From: Nannocystis exedens
GTDB lineage: Bacteria; Myxococcota_A; Polyangia; Nannocystales; Nannocystaceae
Assembly (NCBI RefSeq): GCF_002343915.1
Contig: NZ_NETK01000001.1
Span: forward strand, 4,660,001 to 4,724,000
Length of the DNA: 64,000 nucleotides
Direction of reading: 5' to 3'
Shown here: positions 19,924 through 30,480 of the stretch, one piece after another
Position numbering within the stretch: position 1 is the stretch's first letter
How the letters are laid out: the number at the start of each line of letters is the position of its first letter
Position numbers and translations under genes: made by a program
Notes under the pieces: generated by a model
What the model was told of the DNA's origin: nothing
Database searches by the model: none
What the model saw: the letters and a program-made list of their open reading frames with translations, nothing else

Positions 19924-19954
19924 ATTCGGCCTTGCGGCCCCCGGCGCCGCTACT

Positions 19955-19990
19955 GACACCCGGCTGGCCGGTTCGGTGCCACCGGGTGTC
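19955..19990 (+). terminator. Hairpin terminator
   Basis: GACACCCGG (19955-19963) pairs with CCGGGTGTC (19982-19990), and the inner CTGGC/GCCA extends the stem with one bulge. It lies 31 bases after the stop of the hypothetical gene and 48 bases before the next start. Confidence 0.55.
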
Positions 19991-20038
19991 TTCCTGTGAA
20001 CATTTTCGGACGAGGCGGTCGCGCCTATTTTCTCGGGA

Positions 20039-21622
20039 ATGTTTACACCGTCCTTCGACGTCGCGATCCTCGGCTGCGGTCCGACCGGCGCCGTGTTGGC
20101 CAATCTGCTCGGCGGTCTCGGCCTGCGGGTCGTCGTCTGCGAGCGCGAGCCCGAGGTCCACCCGATCCCGCGGGCCACCCACATCGACGAGGAGACCCTG
20201 CGCAATTTCCAGGCGACCGGGCTGCTGGCCGAGCTGTGGCCGCACACCTGCGAATTCGGCGAGGCCGAGATCGTCGACGAGGACGGCGCGCGGCTGCTCA
20301 TCGACCGGATCGGCGAGCGCGACAGCCCGCACGGTTACAGCGGCGCCCGCTTCTTCGACCAGCCGGCCTTCGAGCGGCTCCTCCGCGCCGGCCTGCAGCG
20401 TTACCCGAACGTCCGCCGCGAGCTCGGCGTCGACGTCGTCGGCATCGACGTCCGCGCCGACCACGTCGTCCTCGCCGCCCGGCGCGCCGACGGCCAATCG
20501 CTGGACCTGCGCGCCGCCTGGCTGGTCGGCTGCGACGGCGGCCGCAGCCTCACCCGCGACGTCCTCGGCGCGACGATGGCCTCGCTCGCCCCGCGGCGTC
20601 ACTGGCTGATCGTCGACACTCTGCTGCGCGACCTCGCCGACGACGCCGCCTTGCCCGGCCGCTTCCGTTACCGCCTCGGGCGCGAGCGGCTCAGCATCTT
20701 CGCCCACGGCATCGGCCGCAACCGCCGCTGGGAGTTCCAGCTCGGCGAGCACGAGGACGCCCCCGACGAGGCCACCGTGCGCCGCTGGCTCGCCCGCGAC
20801 ATCGACTCCGATCGCCTCGAGATCACGCGGATCGCCAAATACGCCCACAACGCCCTCCTGGCCGCCCCCTGGCGCTCCGGCCCCGTCCTCCTCGCCGGCG
20901 ACGCCGCCCACATGATGCCGCCCTCCGCCGGCCAGGGCATGTGCGCCGGCATCCGCGACGCCGTCAACCTCGCGTGGAAGCTCCACCGCGTGATCACCGG
21001 TCGCGCCTCACCTGACCTTTTGGCCAGCTACGAACGCGAGCGGCGGGCGCACGTCGAGCAGGTCCTGCGCGGCACCCTCTTCATCGGCAACCGCCTGCAG
21101 GCCGACCACGCACTGCAGCGCTGGTGCCGACGTCGGCTCCTGCGCCTGATCGGCCGCTTCGCGCCGCTCCTGGCCCTCACGCGCCGCCTCGGCATGCGCC
21201 GCCCGCGGCTGCGCCACGGCTGCTTCGATCACGCCTCGCGCTGGCACGGTCACCCGCTGCCGCAGGTCCGCGTGCGCCATCTTGGCATCGACCTCCCGCT
21301 CGACGACCTGCTCGGCTATCGCTTCGCCCTCGTCGTCCGCGCCGAGTGCCTCACCCTGCGTCTGCGCGAGTGGGCCGCCGGCCACGACATCGCCCTCGTC
21401 CGTCCCGGCGTCGACTTCGAGGAGCACGACGGCGCCCTGCTCCGCTTCCTGCGCGCGCGCCGGCTCGACTTCGTCCTCGTCCGCCCCGACCGCCAGATCT
21501 TCGGCGCCGGCGACGTGTCCGCCCTGTCTCGCGTCCAGGCCGCCTTCGACGCCCATTTCGCGCCTGCGAGCCCGCCCCAGCCCCGACACGAGTCCGCGAC
21601 CGTCGCCCCGGTCTCGCGCTAG
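20039..21622 (+). CDS. FAD-dependent aromatic ring hydroxylase (MhpA-like)
   Basis: A 527-residue class A flavoprotein monooxygenase, close in architecture to 3-(3-hydroxyphenyl)propionate hydroxylase MhpA. It has the Rossmann GxGPTG motif (VAILGCGPTGAVLANLLG), the PHBH-type RATHIDEETLRNFQ segment, the DG motif LVGCDGGRSLTRD, the GD motif LLAGDAAHMMPPSAGQGMCAGIRDAVNLAWK, and the C-terminal thioredoxin-like domain ending FVLVRPDRQIFGAG. It should use NADH or NADPH and O2 to hydroxylate an aromatic acid; no ring-cleavage gene is adjacent, so the pathway is unclear. A palindromic unit lies at 21013-21026. Confidence 0.88.
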   Translation: MFTPSFDVAILGCGPTGAVLANLLGGLGLRVVVCEREPEVHPIPRATHIDEETLRNFQATGLLAELWPHTCEFGEAEIVDEDGARLLIDRIGERDSPHGYSGARFFDQPAFERLLRAGLQRYPNVRRELGVDVVGIDVRADHVVLAARRADGQSLDLRAAWLVGCDGGRSLTRDVLGATMASLAPRRHWLIVDTLLRDLADDAALPGRFRYRLGRERLSIFAHGIGRNRRWEFQLGEHEDAPDEATVRRWLARDIDSDRLEITRIAKYAHNALLAAPWRSGPVLLAGDAAHMMPPSAGQGMCAGIRDAVNLAWKLHRVITGRASPDLLASYERERRAHVEQVLRGTLFIGNRLQADHALQRWCRRRLLRLIGRFAPLLALTRRLGMRRPRLRHGCFDHASRWHGHPLPQVRVRHLGIDLPLDDLLGYRFALVVRAECLTLRLREWAAGHDIALVRPGVDFEEHDGALLRFLRARRLDFVLVRPDRQIFGAGDVSALSRVQAAFDAHFAPASPPQPRHESATVAPVSR

Positions 21623-22132
21623 ACGACCCCTGCAGCGCCGCGCATGCACCTCCCGCGCTTCACCCGCGAGCCCGCTGGCGACCCCGTCCACGCCGACTGA
21701 GATCCGTCGCCGCCCGGGCTCGCCGCGCTCGAGCTCGGGCTCGTCGGCGACGGCGCGATCGGTGACTCCAGCATGCTCGCCGGCCCCGCTGGCCCGCGCG
21801 CGAGCGCTCCCGGCGCCTCGCCGCTGATCTCACGTCGGCATCGCCCTGCACCTCCCTGCATCCGCACCGGCACCTCGACGCCGGCACCCTCCCCGACCGG
21901 CGCGTGGCGTGCGAGATCTCCTCGATCCGCCCCAGAGCGCCCGCAAGCGGCATGCTTTCCGCCTTGCTGCGATTCACGAGGACCGCCTCGCCGCCCGTGC
22001 GAGCCCGATTCGAGGCCACGGCGCGTTTGCGCGCGGCGAACTCGAACATCGTTACCGTGGCACGTGTGAACTCATCTTCGCGGTGGACGCCTCGATCTGT
22101 CGGCCGGTTCGTGTCGCTAACAGGACCCGCTT
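21623..22132. other. Gap without a supportable gene
   Basis: 510 bases. Short protein-like pieces occur in different plus frames (for example ALELGLVGDGAIGDSSMLAG near 21720-21780), which may be decayed coding sequence, but no family, start or continuous frame can be supported. Confidence 0.4.
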
Positions 22133-22612
22133 ATGCCTGTTCCGAAGCTCTTGCTCGTCGTCCCGCCCGCGGACGCCGTCGCTCACGCGGCCGCCCGGTT
22201 TCCCGCCGATCCGACAGCCCGCCTCCGCTTTCGCGCCGACGACCAGCCCGACTGTTTTTTCATCGAGGTCCACGCCGGCGCCGCCCCGCGCTCGTATCGC
22301 GTCTATGTCTCGTCGGCCCCGGGCGGCTCGCAGCTCGAGTTTCCCCGCGATTTGGGTGACGCCGCCAGCGTCGTCACCGGCCTCTTTGTCATCGGCCTGG
22401 TCGCCGCCACCTGGCACAGCCTCGGTCTCCTCTCCCTCGTGCTCGCCCTCCCGTCCGCCGTGCTCCTGCGGGTCGCCGCCGAGTCTTCCGCCAGCGAGGC
22501 CGAGCAGGCCGAAGTGTTCTCCGCCCTCGTGACCGCCTTCGAGCCGCTGCGCCGCCCCGGCTTCCCGTATCGCGCCGTCCGTCCCCCGCGACCCGTGCGC
22601 AACGGCGTGTGA
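22133..22612 (+). CDS. Hypothetical membrane protein
   Basis: 159 residues. The N-terminal 80 residues are soluble (LLLVVPPADAVAHAAARFPA, then SYRVYVSSAPGGSQLEFPRD). They are followed by two closely spaced hydrophobic segments near 84-100 and 101-118, probably a helical hairpin in the inner membrane, and a short cytoplasmic tail. No family recognised. It starts at the only ATG that keeps the soluble domain; a degenerate 107-116-bp tandem repeat follows. Confidence 0.6.
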   Translation: MPVPKLLLVVPPADAVAHAAARFPADPTARLRFRADDQPDCFFIEVHAGAAPRSYRVYVSSAPGGSQLEFPRDLGDAASVVTGLFVIGLVAATWHSLGLLSLVLALPSAVLLRVAAESSASEAEQAEVFSALVTAFEPLRRPGFPYRAVRPPRPVRNGV

Positions 22613-22628
22613 TCGCGGGTGTACCCGC

Positions 22629-22965
22629 CGCCTGCCGCCCCCGCACCGCGGCAATCAGCGCACGACGCCCACCTGGCAGGCCGACATCGCCACCCTTTCG
22701 GTGCGGCGAATCACGGCTGAATCGCAGGCTCCCGCATCTGGGTTCGCCTGCCGCGCCCGCACCCCCGCGCACGACGCCCACACCTGTCGCCCGGGCTGGC
22801 CCCCATCCTCGCTGCGACGAATCACCGCTGAATCGCAGGCTCATACGGGTTCGCCTGTCGCCCCCGCACGGCGACCGAAACCCACACCTGCTCAGGCCGG
22901 CCTGGCCACGATTCTCGGTGCGACGAATCGCGGGTCGCCCGCCCCTGGCGCCGCGGCGATTCGTG
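22629..22965. repeat. Three tandem copies of a 107-116-bp unit
   Basis: Copies start at 22629, 22745 and 22852 with CGCCTGYCGCSCCCGCAC. The first two share a GAATCACSGCTGAATCGCAGG block; the third diverges at its end, where ACGAATCGC (22923-22931) and GCGATTCGT (22957-22965) form an inverted repeat. The array lies between a plus-strand gene and the end of the decayed methyltransferase and has no gene of its own. Confidence 0.65.
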
Positions 22966-23029
22966 CCACCCGTCATCGCCGGCTTCACCCCGCTCATCGG
23001 CTCGGCGAGCTCTGCCTTTGCCCGGCGCA

Positions 23030-23671
23030 TCAGCTCGCGACTCCCGTCAACGTCACGAACTCGCGCTCGCTGTTCGAGTACGCCAGCTTCTTCGCCCACG
23101 TCGTCGGCAGCTCGCCGACCTCCTCGCGGCTCGTCGTGCGGGCCGTCACCGTGAACCCCGCGCCCGCGTAGGCCTGCACGAGCGCCGCCGCGCGGCCCTC
23201 TGCGCGCAATCCCGGCAGCGCCTGGACCGCCAGCGGATCGCCGGGCCCGTAGCCGAACACCACCTGCAGCGACGCCCCCGGCTTGCACAGCCCGCGCAGC
23301 CGCGCCAGCCCGTCCGCCTCGGGCAGCGCCACCGCGCGGAGCAGCGAGCCCCACGGCAGCAGCACCGACAGCGAATCGATCAGCCCGACCAGCTCGCCCG
23401 GCGCGCGCTCGAGCGGCAGCACCCCGAACAGCGCGTTCGCCAGCCCGCCGCGGGCCGGCTTGCCCGCCGCCCGGCGCGACGGCTCGCGCAGGCCTTCCGC
23501 GCTCGCGTCGACCCCGATCACCAGCGTCGACGGCTCGCTGCGCGCGCGGCGGAGCGCGAACGCCCCGTCACCTGTCCCGAAGTCCAGGTGTACCGCGCGA
23601 TGGCGAGCCGCCAGCTCGGCCAGTCATCAGCGGTCGACCCAGTGTTCTTTTTTGCCCTCGACGCGGTGCAT
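23030..23671 (-). pseudogene. KamB-type 16S rRNA (A1408-N1) methyltransferase, two adjacent in-frame TGA codons
   Basis: From the ATG at 23671 the frame reads MHRVEGKKEHWVDR, then TGA TGA (23629-23624), then LAELAARHRAVHLDFGTGDG and on to EEVGELPTTWAKKLAYS near the end, stopping at 23030. This matches the KamB/NpmA family along its whole length: SAM motif GTGDG, the KPARGGL motif, LLPWGSLLR and the C-terminal TTWAKKL. The 213-codon length matches KamB, and the two stops replace two residues with no change of spacing. The next usable start (GTG at 23521) lies beyond the SAM motif. KamB enzymes methylate A1408 and give aminoglycoside resistance; this copy should be inactive unless the stops are read through or are sequencing errors. 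Confidence 0.75.
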
Positions 23672-23753
23672 CTGCCGGCCTCAACCTCCGCCTCTCCGCC
23701 CCTATTCCCGGCCTCGACAACCCCGGCCGGCCCCGGCCATCCTCTCCCTCGCG

Positions 23754-24359
23754 ATGGCCGACCCCGAGATCTCCGCCCGCTCGCCGGACGGCGTGTGGCG
23801 CTTCGAGTCGGGCCGCCTGAGCGACGGCTCTCGCGTCGTCGAGCTCGAGACGATCGACTTCTTCGACCGCTGGACCTTCGCCCGCTTCTGTCCCGGGGGA
23901 CAGCTCATCCTCGGCTTCGAGTCGGGCCAGCCGTGGTCCGAGTCCGGCTCCTACGGCGACCGCTACGGCGGCCTGCAGGTGTTCGCGCCGACCGCTGACC
24001 CCGCGCGCTGGCAGACCGTCGCTATCGAGTACGACTACCGCAGCCACGACGCCACCTTCATCCCCGACGACGTCGTCTGGCACCCGCGCGGCGTGCTCGC
24101 CTGGCTGCACGACGGCTGTCTCTGCGGACAGGTTTTAAAAGAGCCGCGTGGCCCGGTCGATCTGCTGTGGAACCCGCGGGACAGCGACTTCGGCCTCGAG
24201 TACTACTTCGAGCGCTGGGGCGTCTGGCGCCGGCTCGAGCTCGACGAGCACGGGCATCTGCTCACGGCGTACGACCCCGCCGGCTGCGATCGCTACGACC
24301 TCGTCCACCGCCGCACCGCGCGGGACGACGGCGAGTGGGAAGCGCTGGCGGTCTACTGA
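23754..24359 (+). CDS. Hypothetical protein
   Basis: 201 residues, acidic and rich in aromatic residues (GVWRFESGRLSDGSRVVELE, FFDRWTFARF, YYFERWGVWRRLELDEHG), with a repeated beta-strand pattern suggesting a beta-propeller- or WD-like single domain. There is no signal peptide or membrane helix. Two single palindromic units are inside the gene and encode CPGGQ (23889-23902) and CLCGQ (24117-24130). The family is not recognised. It starts at the ATG whose frame becomes protein-like; the open frame upstream is the antisense of the methyltransferase pseudogene. Confidence 0.6.
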   Translation: MADPEISARSPDGVWRFESGRLSDGSRVVELETIDFFDRWTFARFCPGGQLILGFESGQPWSESGSYGDRYGGLQVFAPTADPARWQTVAIEYDYRSHDATFIPDDVVWHPRGVLAWLHDGCLCGQVLKEPRGPVDLLWNPRDSDFGLEYYFERWGVWRRLELDEHGHLLTAYDPAGCDRYDLVHRRTARDDGEWEALAVY

Positions 24360-24478
24360 TCGCCCGGGCGACGATTTCGCCGACGCGGTGCTTCGCGCCG
24401 GCCGCGAGCTCTCGCGGTCGCACCAGCCGCGCACGCGTATGCATCGGCCCGTCTCGCCGGCGGGACCTCGGATCGCCG

Positions 24479-25198
24479 CTATGACGGCGTGCCGCTGCCC
24501 ATCGGCCCGAGCCGGAGCCCGCGGCACGCCAGCACCAGCTTGGCCCGCTGCGAGCCCTCCGCGCCGGCCTCCACGCGCTCGACGTCGATCCCCGCAATTT
24601 TGAATTCCACCCGCGCAAGCACCGGCCCCGCGCCTTCGGCCAGGTACTCGAGCGCGCCCTCGCGGTCGACCAGCGCCTCGGCCGCCTCCCAGTCCGCCTC
24701 GCCCTCGACCGCCAGCTTCACGCGCTGCAGCCCGCGGCGGCCGAGCGTGATCGTCAGCGCGTCGATCTCGTGGACCTGCTGCGGCGCGGGGCCGTGCAGG
24801 TGCACGCGGCAGCCCGCGATCGTCGGCGGCTCGCCGCGCGCCGCCGCCGTCGCCGCGCCGCCCTGCATCTCTGCCGTCTTCGCCTCGACCTGCAGCCACA
24901 GCGCGCCCACGCCCTCGGCGTCGAGCGACGGCAGCCCGAGCTCGACCACTCGCGCCCCGCCGAGCACCAGCCGCTCGACCTCGCGCCCCTCCTCGTCGAA
25001 CGCCACGATCGCCGCCTCGCGTCGCTCGTCGTACAGGCTGCCCTCGACCCACTCCCAGAACAGCGGCTCCGGCTCGACCAGCAGCGCCCCCTGCTTCGCG
25101 CGGAGCCACGGATCGAGGTCGAAGTAACCGTCGCCCGGCGCGCGCACCCAGCCCGCGTGCAGCGCCTCGTCGAGCTCCAGCGCGTATCGCTTCGCCAT
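24479..25198 (-). CDS. Hypothetical protein
   Basis: 239 residues, no export signal. The N-terminal half has the aromatic pattern PLFWEWVEGSLYDERREAAI, and the C-terminal half has repeated beta-type segments (DALTITLGRRGLQRVKLAVEGE, VEFKIAGIDVERVEAGA, KLVLACRGLRLGPMG). The last segments resemble ligand- or core-binding modules in general shape only. No family assigned. Convergent with the previous gene across 119 bases. Confidence 0.55.
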   Translation of the reverse strand: MAKRYALELDEALHAGWVRAPGDGYFDLDPWLRAKQGALLVEPEPLFWEWVEGSLYDERREAAIVAFDEEGREVERLVLGGARVVELGLPSLDAEGVGALWLQVEAKTAEMQGGAATAAARGEPPTIAGCRVHLHGPAPQQVHEIDALTITLGRRGLQRVKLAVEGEADWEAAEALVDREGALEYLAEGAGPVLARVEFKIAGIDVERVEAGAEGSQRAKLVLACRGLRLGPMGSGTPS

Positions 25199-25281
25199 CT
25201 CCCGCGCAGGTTACCACTCCGCCGCGGGCGAGCGCGCGCACGGCCGCCCCGGTCTGCGCCGTTTCGCGCTACCTTCGCGGC

Positions 25282-25671
25282 ATGCAGCTCAATCAGGTCA
25301 CCTTGCCGTCGGCCGACGTCGCCCGCGGCGCTGCCTTCTATCGCCGGCTCGGCCTGCGGCAGATCGTCGCCAGCCTGCCGAAGTACGCCCGCTTCGAGTG
25401 CCCGGGCGGCAGCACCCTCTCGCTGCACCACGTCGACCGCCTCGTCGGCGCCACCGGCGTCGTCGTCTACTTCGAGTGTCCCGACCTCGACGCCCGGGTC
25501 GCCGCCCTCAAGGAGCAGGGCCTCCAGTTCGACGCCGATCCGGTCGACCAGCCGTGGCTGTGGCGCGAGGCCTACCTGCGCGATCCCGACGGCAACGTCG
25601 TCTGCCTGTTCTGGGCCGGCGAGAACCGGCGCAACCCGCCCTGGCGGCTGGCCGAGCAGCCGGGCGAATAG
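25282..25671 (+). CDS. VOC-family (glyoxalase/dioxygenase-like) protein
   Basis: 129 residues forming one VOC module pair: LNQVTLPSADVARGAAFYRRLGL at the start, then a second beta-alpha-beta unit VVYFECPDLDARVAALKEQGL, and the closing YLRDPDGNVVCLFW typical of the superfamily. The substrate cannot be told from sequence. A hairpin containing 14-bp repeat units lies directly downstream, facing the next, convergent gene. Confidence 0.82.
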   Translation: MQLNQVTLPSADVARGAAFYRRLGLRQIVASLPKYARFECPGGSTLSLHHVDRLVGATGVVVYFECPDLDARVAALKEQGLQFDADPVDQPWLWREAYLRDPDGNVVCLFWAGENRRNPPWRLAEQPGE

Positions 25672-25696
25672 CGGCGCCGGCGCTCAATGCTCCGTC

Positions 25697-25738
25697 TATC
25701 CCCGAGGACATGTCCCGGGTGACACGTCCTCGCTATCC
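25697..25738. repeat. Three-unit 14-bp repeat chain, likely two-way terminator
   Basis: TATCC-CCGA-GGACA (25697-25710), TGTCC-CGGG-TGACA (25711-25724) and the partial CGTCC-TCGC-TATCC (25725-25738) are adjacent. Across units, 25703-25714 pairs with 25721-25732 (11 of 12 bases) around a 6-base loop, a good hairpin between two convergent genes. It overlaps the 3' end of the small minus-strand gene. Confidence 0.65.
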
Positions 25739-25939
25739 GCGACGGGGCTTCTTCTCGATCACCCGGAACGTCACCCGCACCTTCCCGGGCCCGAGCGAGC
25801 GGCGCGCGTCCATCGCCAGGATCTGCTGGTGCTCGGCCTCGTGAGCGGCGCGGAACGCCGCGATCTGCTCGTTGAGCTCGGCGTCGCTGGTGAACGCGAA
25901 GTCGTGGTTCAGGGTGATCTTCTCTGGCTTCTTCGGCAC
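25733..25939 (-). CDS. Small hypothetical protein
   Basis: 68 residues from the GTG at 25939, giving a product that begins PKKPEKITLNHDFAFTSDAE, with a central helix AFRAAHEAEHQQILAMDARR and a strand KVRVTFRVIEKKP. Longer starts add residues that look non-coding. Unknown function; basic at both ends, no membrane helix. Confidence 0.5.
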   Translation of the reverse strand: MPKKPEKITLNHDFAFTSDAELNEQIAAFRAAHEAEHQQILAMDARRSLGPGKVRVTFRVIEKKPRRG

Positions 25940-26075
25940 CCGGCGTCCTCGCGGCGAACGTAGCCGCGGGCGTAAAAGCGCGCAAGGACCTTGGCGGACG
26001 TCACGGCCCGCGTCGGCCGGGTGGGGCCTCGGGACCGGGCGCCCGCGGAGCGGGGCGTACACCGGCGCCGTGGTC

Positions 26076-26102
26076 ATGACAATGCATTTCTCACGGTATG
26101 AT
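26076..26102 (+). promoter_or_regulatory. Possible promoter upstream of the DUF1592/DUF1552 operon
   Basis: ATGACA (26076-26081) and TATGAT (26097-26102) resemble -35 and -10 boxes, but the 15-base spacer is short. It lies about 160 bases before the start in a locally A/T-rich patch of the 25940-26262 gap, which has no gene. Confidence 0.25.
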
Positions 26103-26262
26103 CAATCGATTCGCGGGCGGGCGCTGCGCGATCGACCGGCGAATGAACGAATGTCCGGACAGTCGCTGCGGCAGACCGTCTGCGCCGGTCGGCGGCCCGG
26201 GCCTCGGCCGCGATGCTGCAGCGCACAGCCTGCCGGTCCGCATGCCCGTCAAGGATCGAGGC

Positions 26263-27951
<1,689 letters not shown>

Positions 27952-27954
27952 GCC

Positions 27955-29313
27955 ATGAAACGCTCCACTCTGTCCCGCCGCACCTTCCTGCGCGGCGCCG
28001 GCGGGGCTTGCCTCGCCTTGCCGCTGCTCGACATCATGCACGGCTGCGACGCCCCGCCCGCCGCCCTGCCGCAGCAGTTCCGCGGCGCCGGCGGCCCCAA
28101 GCGGTTCGTCGTGTTCTGGACCCCGAACGGCACGATCATGAACGATTGGCGCCCGAGCGGCAGCGCCGACGCCTACTCCTTCGGGCGGATCTTGCAACCG
28201 CTCGAGCCGCACAAGCAGGACGTCATCGTCCTCGACGGCGTCGACGAATTGTCGGCCTACAAGGGCCCCGGCGACGCCCACCAGAAGGGCACCGGCCAGG
28301 GCCTCACCGGCACCGAGTTGCAGGAGGGCGACTTCGCCGGCGCCGACGGCCTCTCCGCCGGCTGGGCCGACGGCATCTCCGTCGACCAGGCGATCGCCGA
28401 CGCCGTCGGCAACGAGACCAAGTTCCGCTCGCTCGAGTTCGGCGTCCATGTCTACGGCGCCAACGTGGGCTCGCGGATCTCCTATCGCGGCCCCGCCCAG
28501 CCGATCCCGCCGGAGAACGACCCGACCGCCGCCTTCAACCGGATCTTCGGCGACCTCGAGAGCGACCCGGTCGCGCAGGCGCGCAGGATCGCCGAGCGCA
28601 AGATCGTCCTCGACGCCGTCGCCGAGGATTACCAGCGGCTCGTCAAGAAGGTCGGCGCGGCCGACAAGATCAAGCTCGACGCGCACCTCGCCGCCGTGCG
28701 CGACATCGAGATGCGGCTCGACACCGGCGGCACGGTCGGCGGCGCCTGCCAGCCGCCGGTGCTGGGCGACGTCAAGGACCCGAGCAAGGTCGGCAACATC
28801 CCCGCGACCGGCAAGCTGCAGATGGACCTGCTGGCGATGGCGCTCGCCTGCGACCTGACGCGCGTCGCCTCGCTGATGTGGATGAACTCCGCCACCGCCA
28901 AGCCGTTCCCGTGGCTCGACATCCCCGAGGGCCACCACGAGCTGGCGCACCGCGGCGACGGCGACCTCGACGCCCAGGAGAAGCTGACGCGGATCAACAT
29001 CTGGTACTGCGAGCAGTTCGCCTACCTGATCGAGAAGCTCAAGGCGATCCCCGAGGGCGACGGCACCGTCCTCGACAACACCCTGCTGATTTGGGTCAAC
29101 GAGCATCAGAAGGGCAACGACCACGACCGCCACGAGATCCCCTACGTCCTCGCCGGCAAGTGCGGCGGGGCGATGAAGCCCGGGCGATGGATGCAGGTGC
29201 AGGGCGACGTCCCGCACAACAACCTCCTGGTCGGCTGCATGAACGCCATGGGCCTCGAGGCCACGACCTTCGGCAACCCGAATTATTGCACCGGCGCGCT
29301 CAGCCTCGCCTGA
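27955..29313 (+). CDS. DUF1552 domain protein, Tat-exported
   Basis: 452 residues beginning with a twin-arginine signal, SRRTFLRGAGGACLALPLLD, so it is folded before export. The mature protein resembles DUF1552 (related in fold to sulfatase-like DUF1501 proteins), with KRFVVFWTPNGTIMNDWRP near the start and DNTLLIWVNEHQKGNDHDRH near the end, which may bind metal. It is the usual partner of DUF1592 proteins. A good ribosome site AAGGAG (27941-27946) overlaps the end of the upstream gene. Confidence 0.87.
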   Translation: MKRSTLSRRTFLRGAGGACLALPLLDIMHGCDAPPAALPQQFRGAGGPKRFVVFWTPNGTIMNDWRPSGSADAYSFGRILQPLEPHKQDVIVLDGVDELSAYKGPGDAHQKGTGQGLTGTELQEGDFAGADGLSAGWADGISVDQAIADAVGNETKFRSLEFGVHVYGANVGSRISYRGPAQPIPPENDPTAAFNRIFGDLESDPVAQARRIAERKIVLDAVAEDYQRLVKKVGAADKIKLDAHLAAVRDIEMRLDTGGTVGGACQPPVLGDVKDPSKVGNIPATGKLQMDLLAMALACDLTRVASLMWMNSATAKPFPWLDIPEGHHELAHRGDGDLDAQEKLTRINIWYCEQFAYLIEKLKAIPEGDGTVLDNTLLIWVNEHQKGNDHDRHEIPYVLAGKCGGAMKPGRWMQVQGDVPHNNLLVGCMNAMGLEATTFGNPNYCTGALSLA

Positions 29314-29318
29314 ACGAT

Positions 29319-29463
29319 CCCCGCAGCGATCGCGGGCACGGCTTCGCCCCGCTCGCGCAACGCCGCGCCGCGAGTCGGCGAGAGCTGGGGCCTCGGCCTC
29401 GCCCTGGTGCGAGCTTGCGCCGAGGCCCACGGCGACGCCGCGTCGATCGAGCGCGGCGAACCG
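29319..29463 (+). pseudogene. Remnant of a sensor histidine kinase ATPase domain
   Basis: One frame gives DRGHGFAPLA (29328 onward), like the D-x-G-x-GF box of HATPase domains. A second frame from 29374 gives GESWGLGLALVRACAEAHGD, the G2 box with the following helix. The two pieces are in the right order and spacing but in different frames, with no start or upstream kinase domain, so this is a decayed fragment. The rest of 29464-29734 holds no gene; an 8-bp inverted repeat, CCCTCGAT/ATCGAGGG, lies at 29490-29515. Confidence 0.5.
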
Positions 29464-29734
29464 CGGGACGACGTTCACCCGTGGTCTTGCCCTCGATGCC
29501 AGGCCGTATCGAGGGTCGTGGTCCTGCCCGCGGTCCTCACCTGCGCTTCGAATCACAAAAGCGGCGCGAATCGTCGGCGCGCGAGACACGCCGTCCTTCG
29601 CGTGCTACGGTGGTCCGTCTTGCGCGCGACGATCGTCGGGCGGCGCCGAGGATGCCTCGAATCGTCGCACGTTCAGCAATTTCACCTTCGGGTCGCCGCG
29701 CCCCCGCCGCCCCGCCGCGGGCGCGCCTGAGCCG

Positions 29735-30172
29735 ATGCAGATCAACGGACTTCATTTGCCGCCCGCCTTGACGCGGGCGATCGGCGAGCGACGGTGGCGC
29801 CATCCCCCGGTCCACGTCCTCCGCCGCGTCTTCCGCGAGAGCCCGATCAGGGTGCAGCTCTACGACCTCGATGCCATGCACGCCGCCAATCGCGGGTGGC
29901 TAAAAGAAAAGGATCCCGCTTACTTCGGCCGCTCGGACGACAAGAAGCCGCCTGGCAACATCGACCCCGCGCGCTCGTTGCTCCTCGGGCTCCTCGGCCC
30001 CCACATGCCGTTCGCGCTCGATTATCGGATCTCCAGCGATCGGCCCCGCGTCCTCTACCTCCACTCCGGCGGCGACCAATGGATCACCGTCGCCGGCGAC
30101 GTCGAACAATTGCTCGCTCGCCTGCAACTCGACAGCCTCGATTCGTGCGCTCCCGCTCGCCGCGTGCGCTAG
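29735..30172 (+). CDS. SUKH-like (SMI1/KNR4) protein
   Basis: 145 residues. The pattern LPPALTRAIGERRW at the start, IDPARSLLLGLLGPHMPFALDYR in the middle, and PRVLYLHSGGDQWITVAGDVEQLLARLQL at the end fits the SUKH superfamily, many of which are immunity proteins against polymorphic toxins. No toxin gene is adjacent, so an immunity role is not supported here. There is no export signal. Start is the first ATG of the frame that yields the conserved N-terminus. Confidence 0.55.
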   Translation: MQINGLHLPPALTRAIGERRWRHPPVHVLRRVFRESPIRVQLYDLDAMHAANRGWLKEKDPAYFGRSDDKKPPGNIDPARSLLLGLLGPHMPFALDYRISSDRPRVLYLHSGGDQWITVAGDVEQLLARLQLDSLDSCAPARRVR

Positions 30173-30480
30173 CGCGGCGGGCCCCCCGCAATTTTCTCGC
30201 GTCGTCCGTCGAGGTCGGGCGCGGGCGCCGGGCCCCGCGCCGCGTTGCCATCGCCGCGGTGCCGTGCTACTTTCCCGGTGTCATTCGTTTCTGGCGCACT
30301 TGCACGCTCGGGCATTTGGTCGACTCCGCGTCGCCTGAAGGTTTTGGGGTTCATTTCCGGCGACGTTGATGGAGCAGCACCTGACTGCTGCAATCTTCGT
30401 TCGAGCGCAGGCTCTTCGACCGAAAATTCCCCCCGCCGGCGCGCTGCGCCGAGAGCCCGATCCAGAGACGAATCAAGACA
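30173..30480. other. Leader region upstream of the RRM gene
   Basis: 308 bases without a gene. It contains a small hairpin GCAGCA-CCTGAC-TGCTGC (30374-30391) about 90 bases before the RRM start and a moderately A/T-rich end. A long, possibly structured 5' leader would fit a cold-inducible RRM gene, but no cold-shock box can be identified. Confidence 0.3.

Noticed and set aside
22629..22965. CRISPR or integrated element ends
   Set aside because: Three degenerate long tandem copies without spacers, integrase or transposase; a plain tandem duplication is simpler.
17923..23671. UGA recoded as a sense codon in this organism
   Set aside because: Many intact genes end in TGA, including overlapping TGA/ATG pairs, so TGA is a normal stop; the two interrupted frames are better read as decayed genes.
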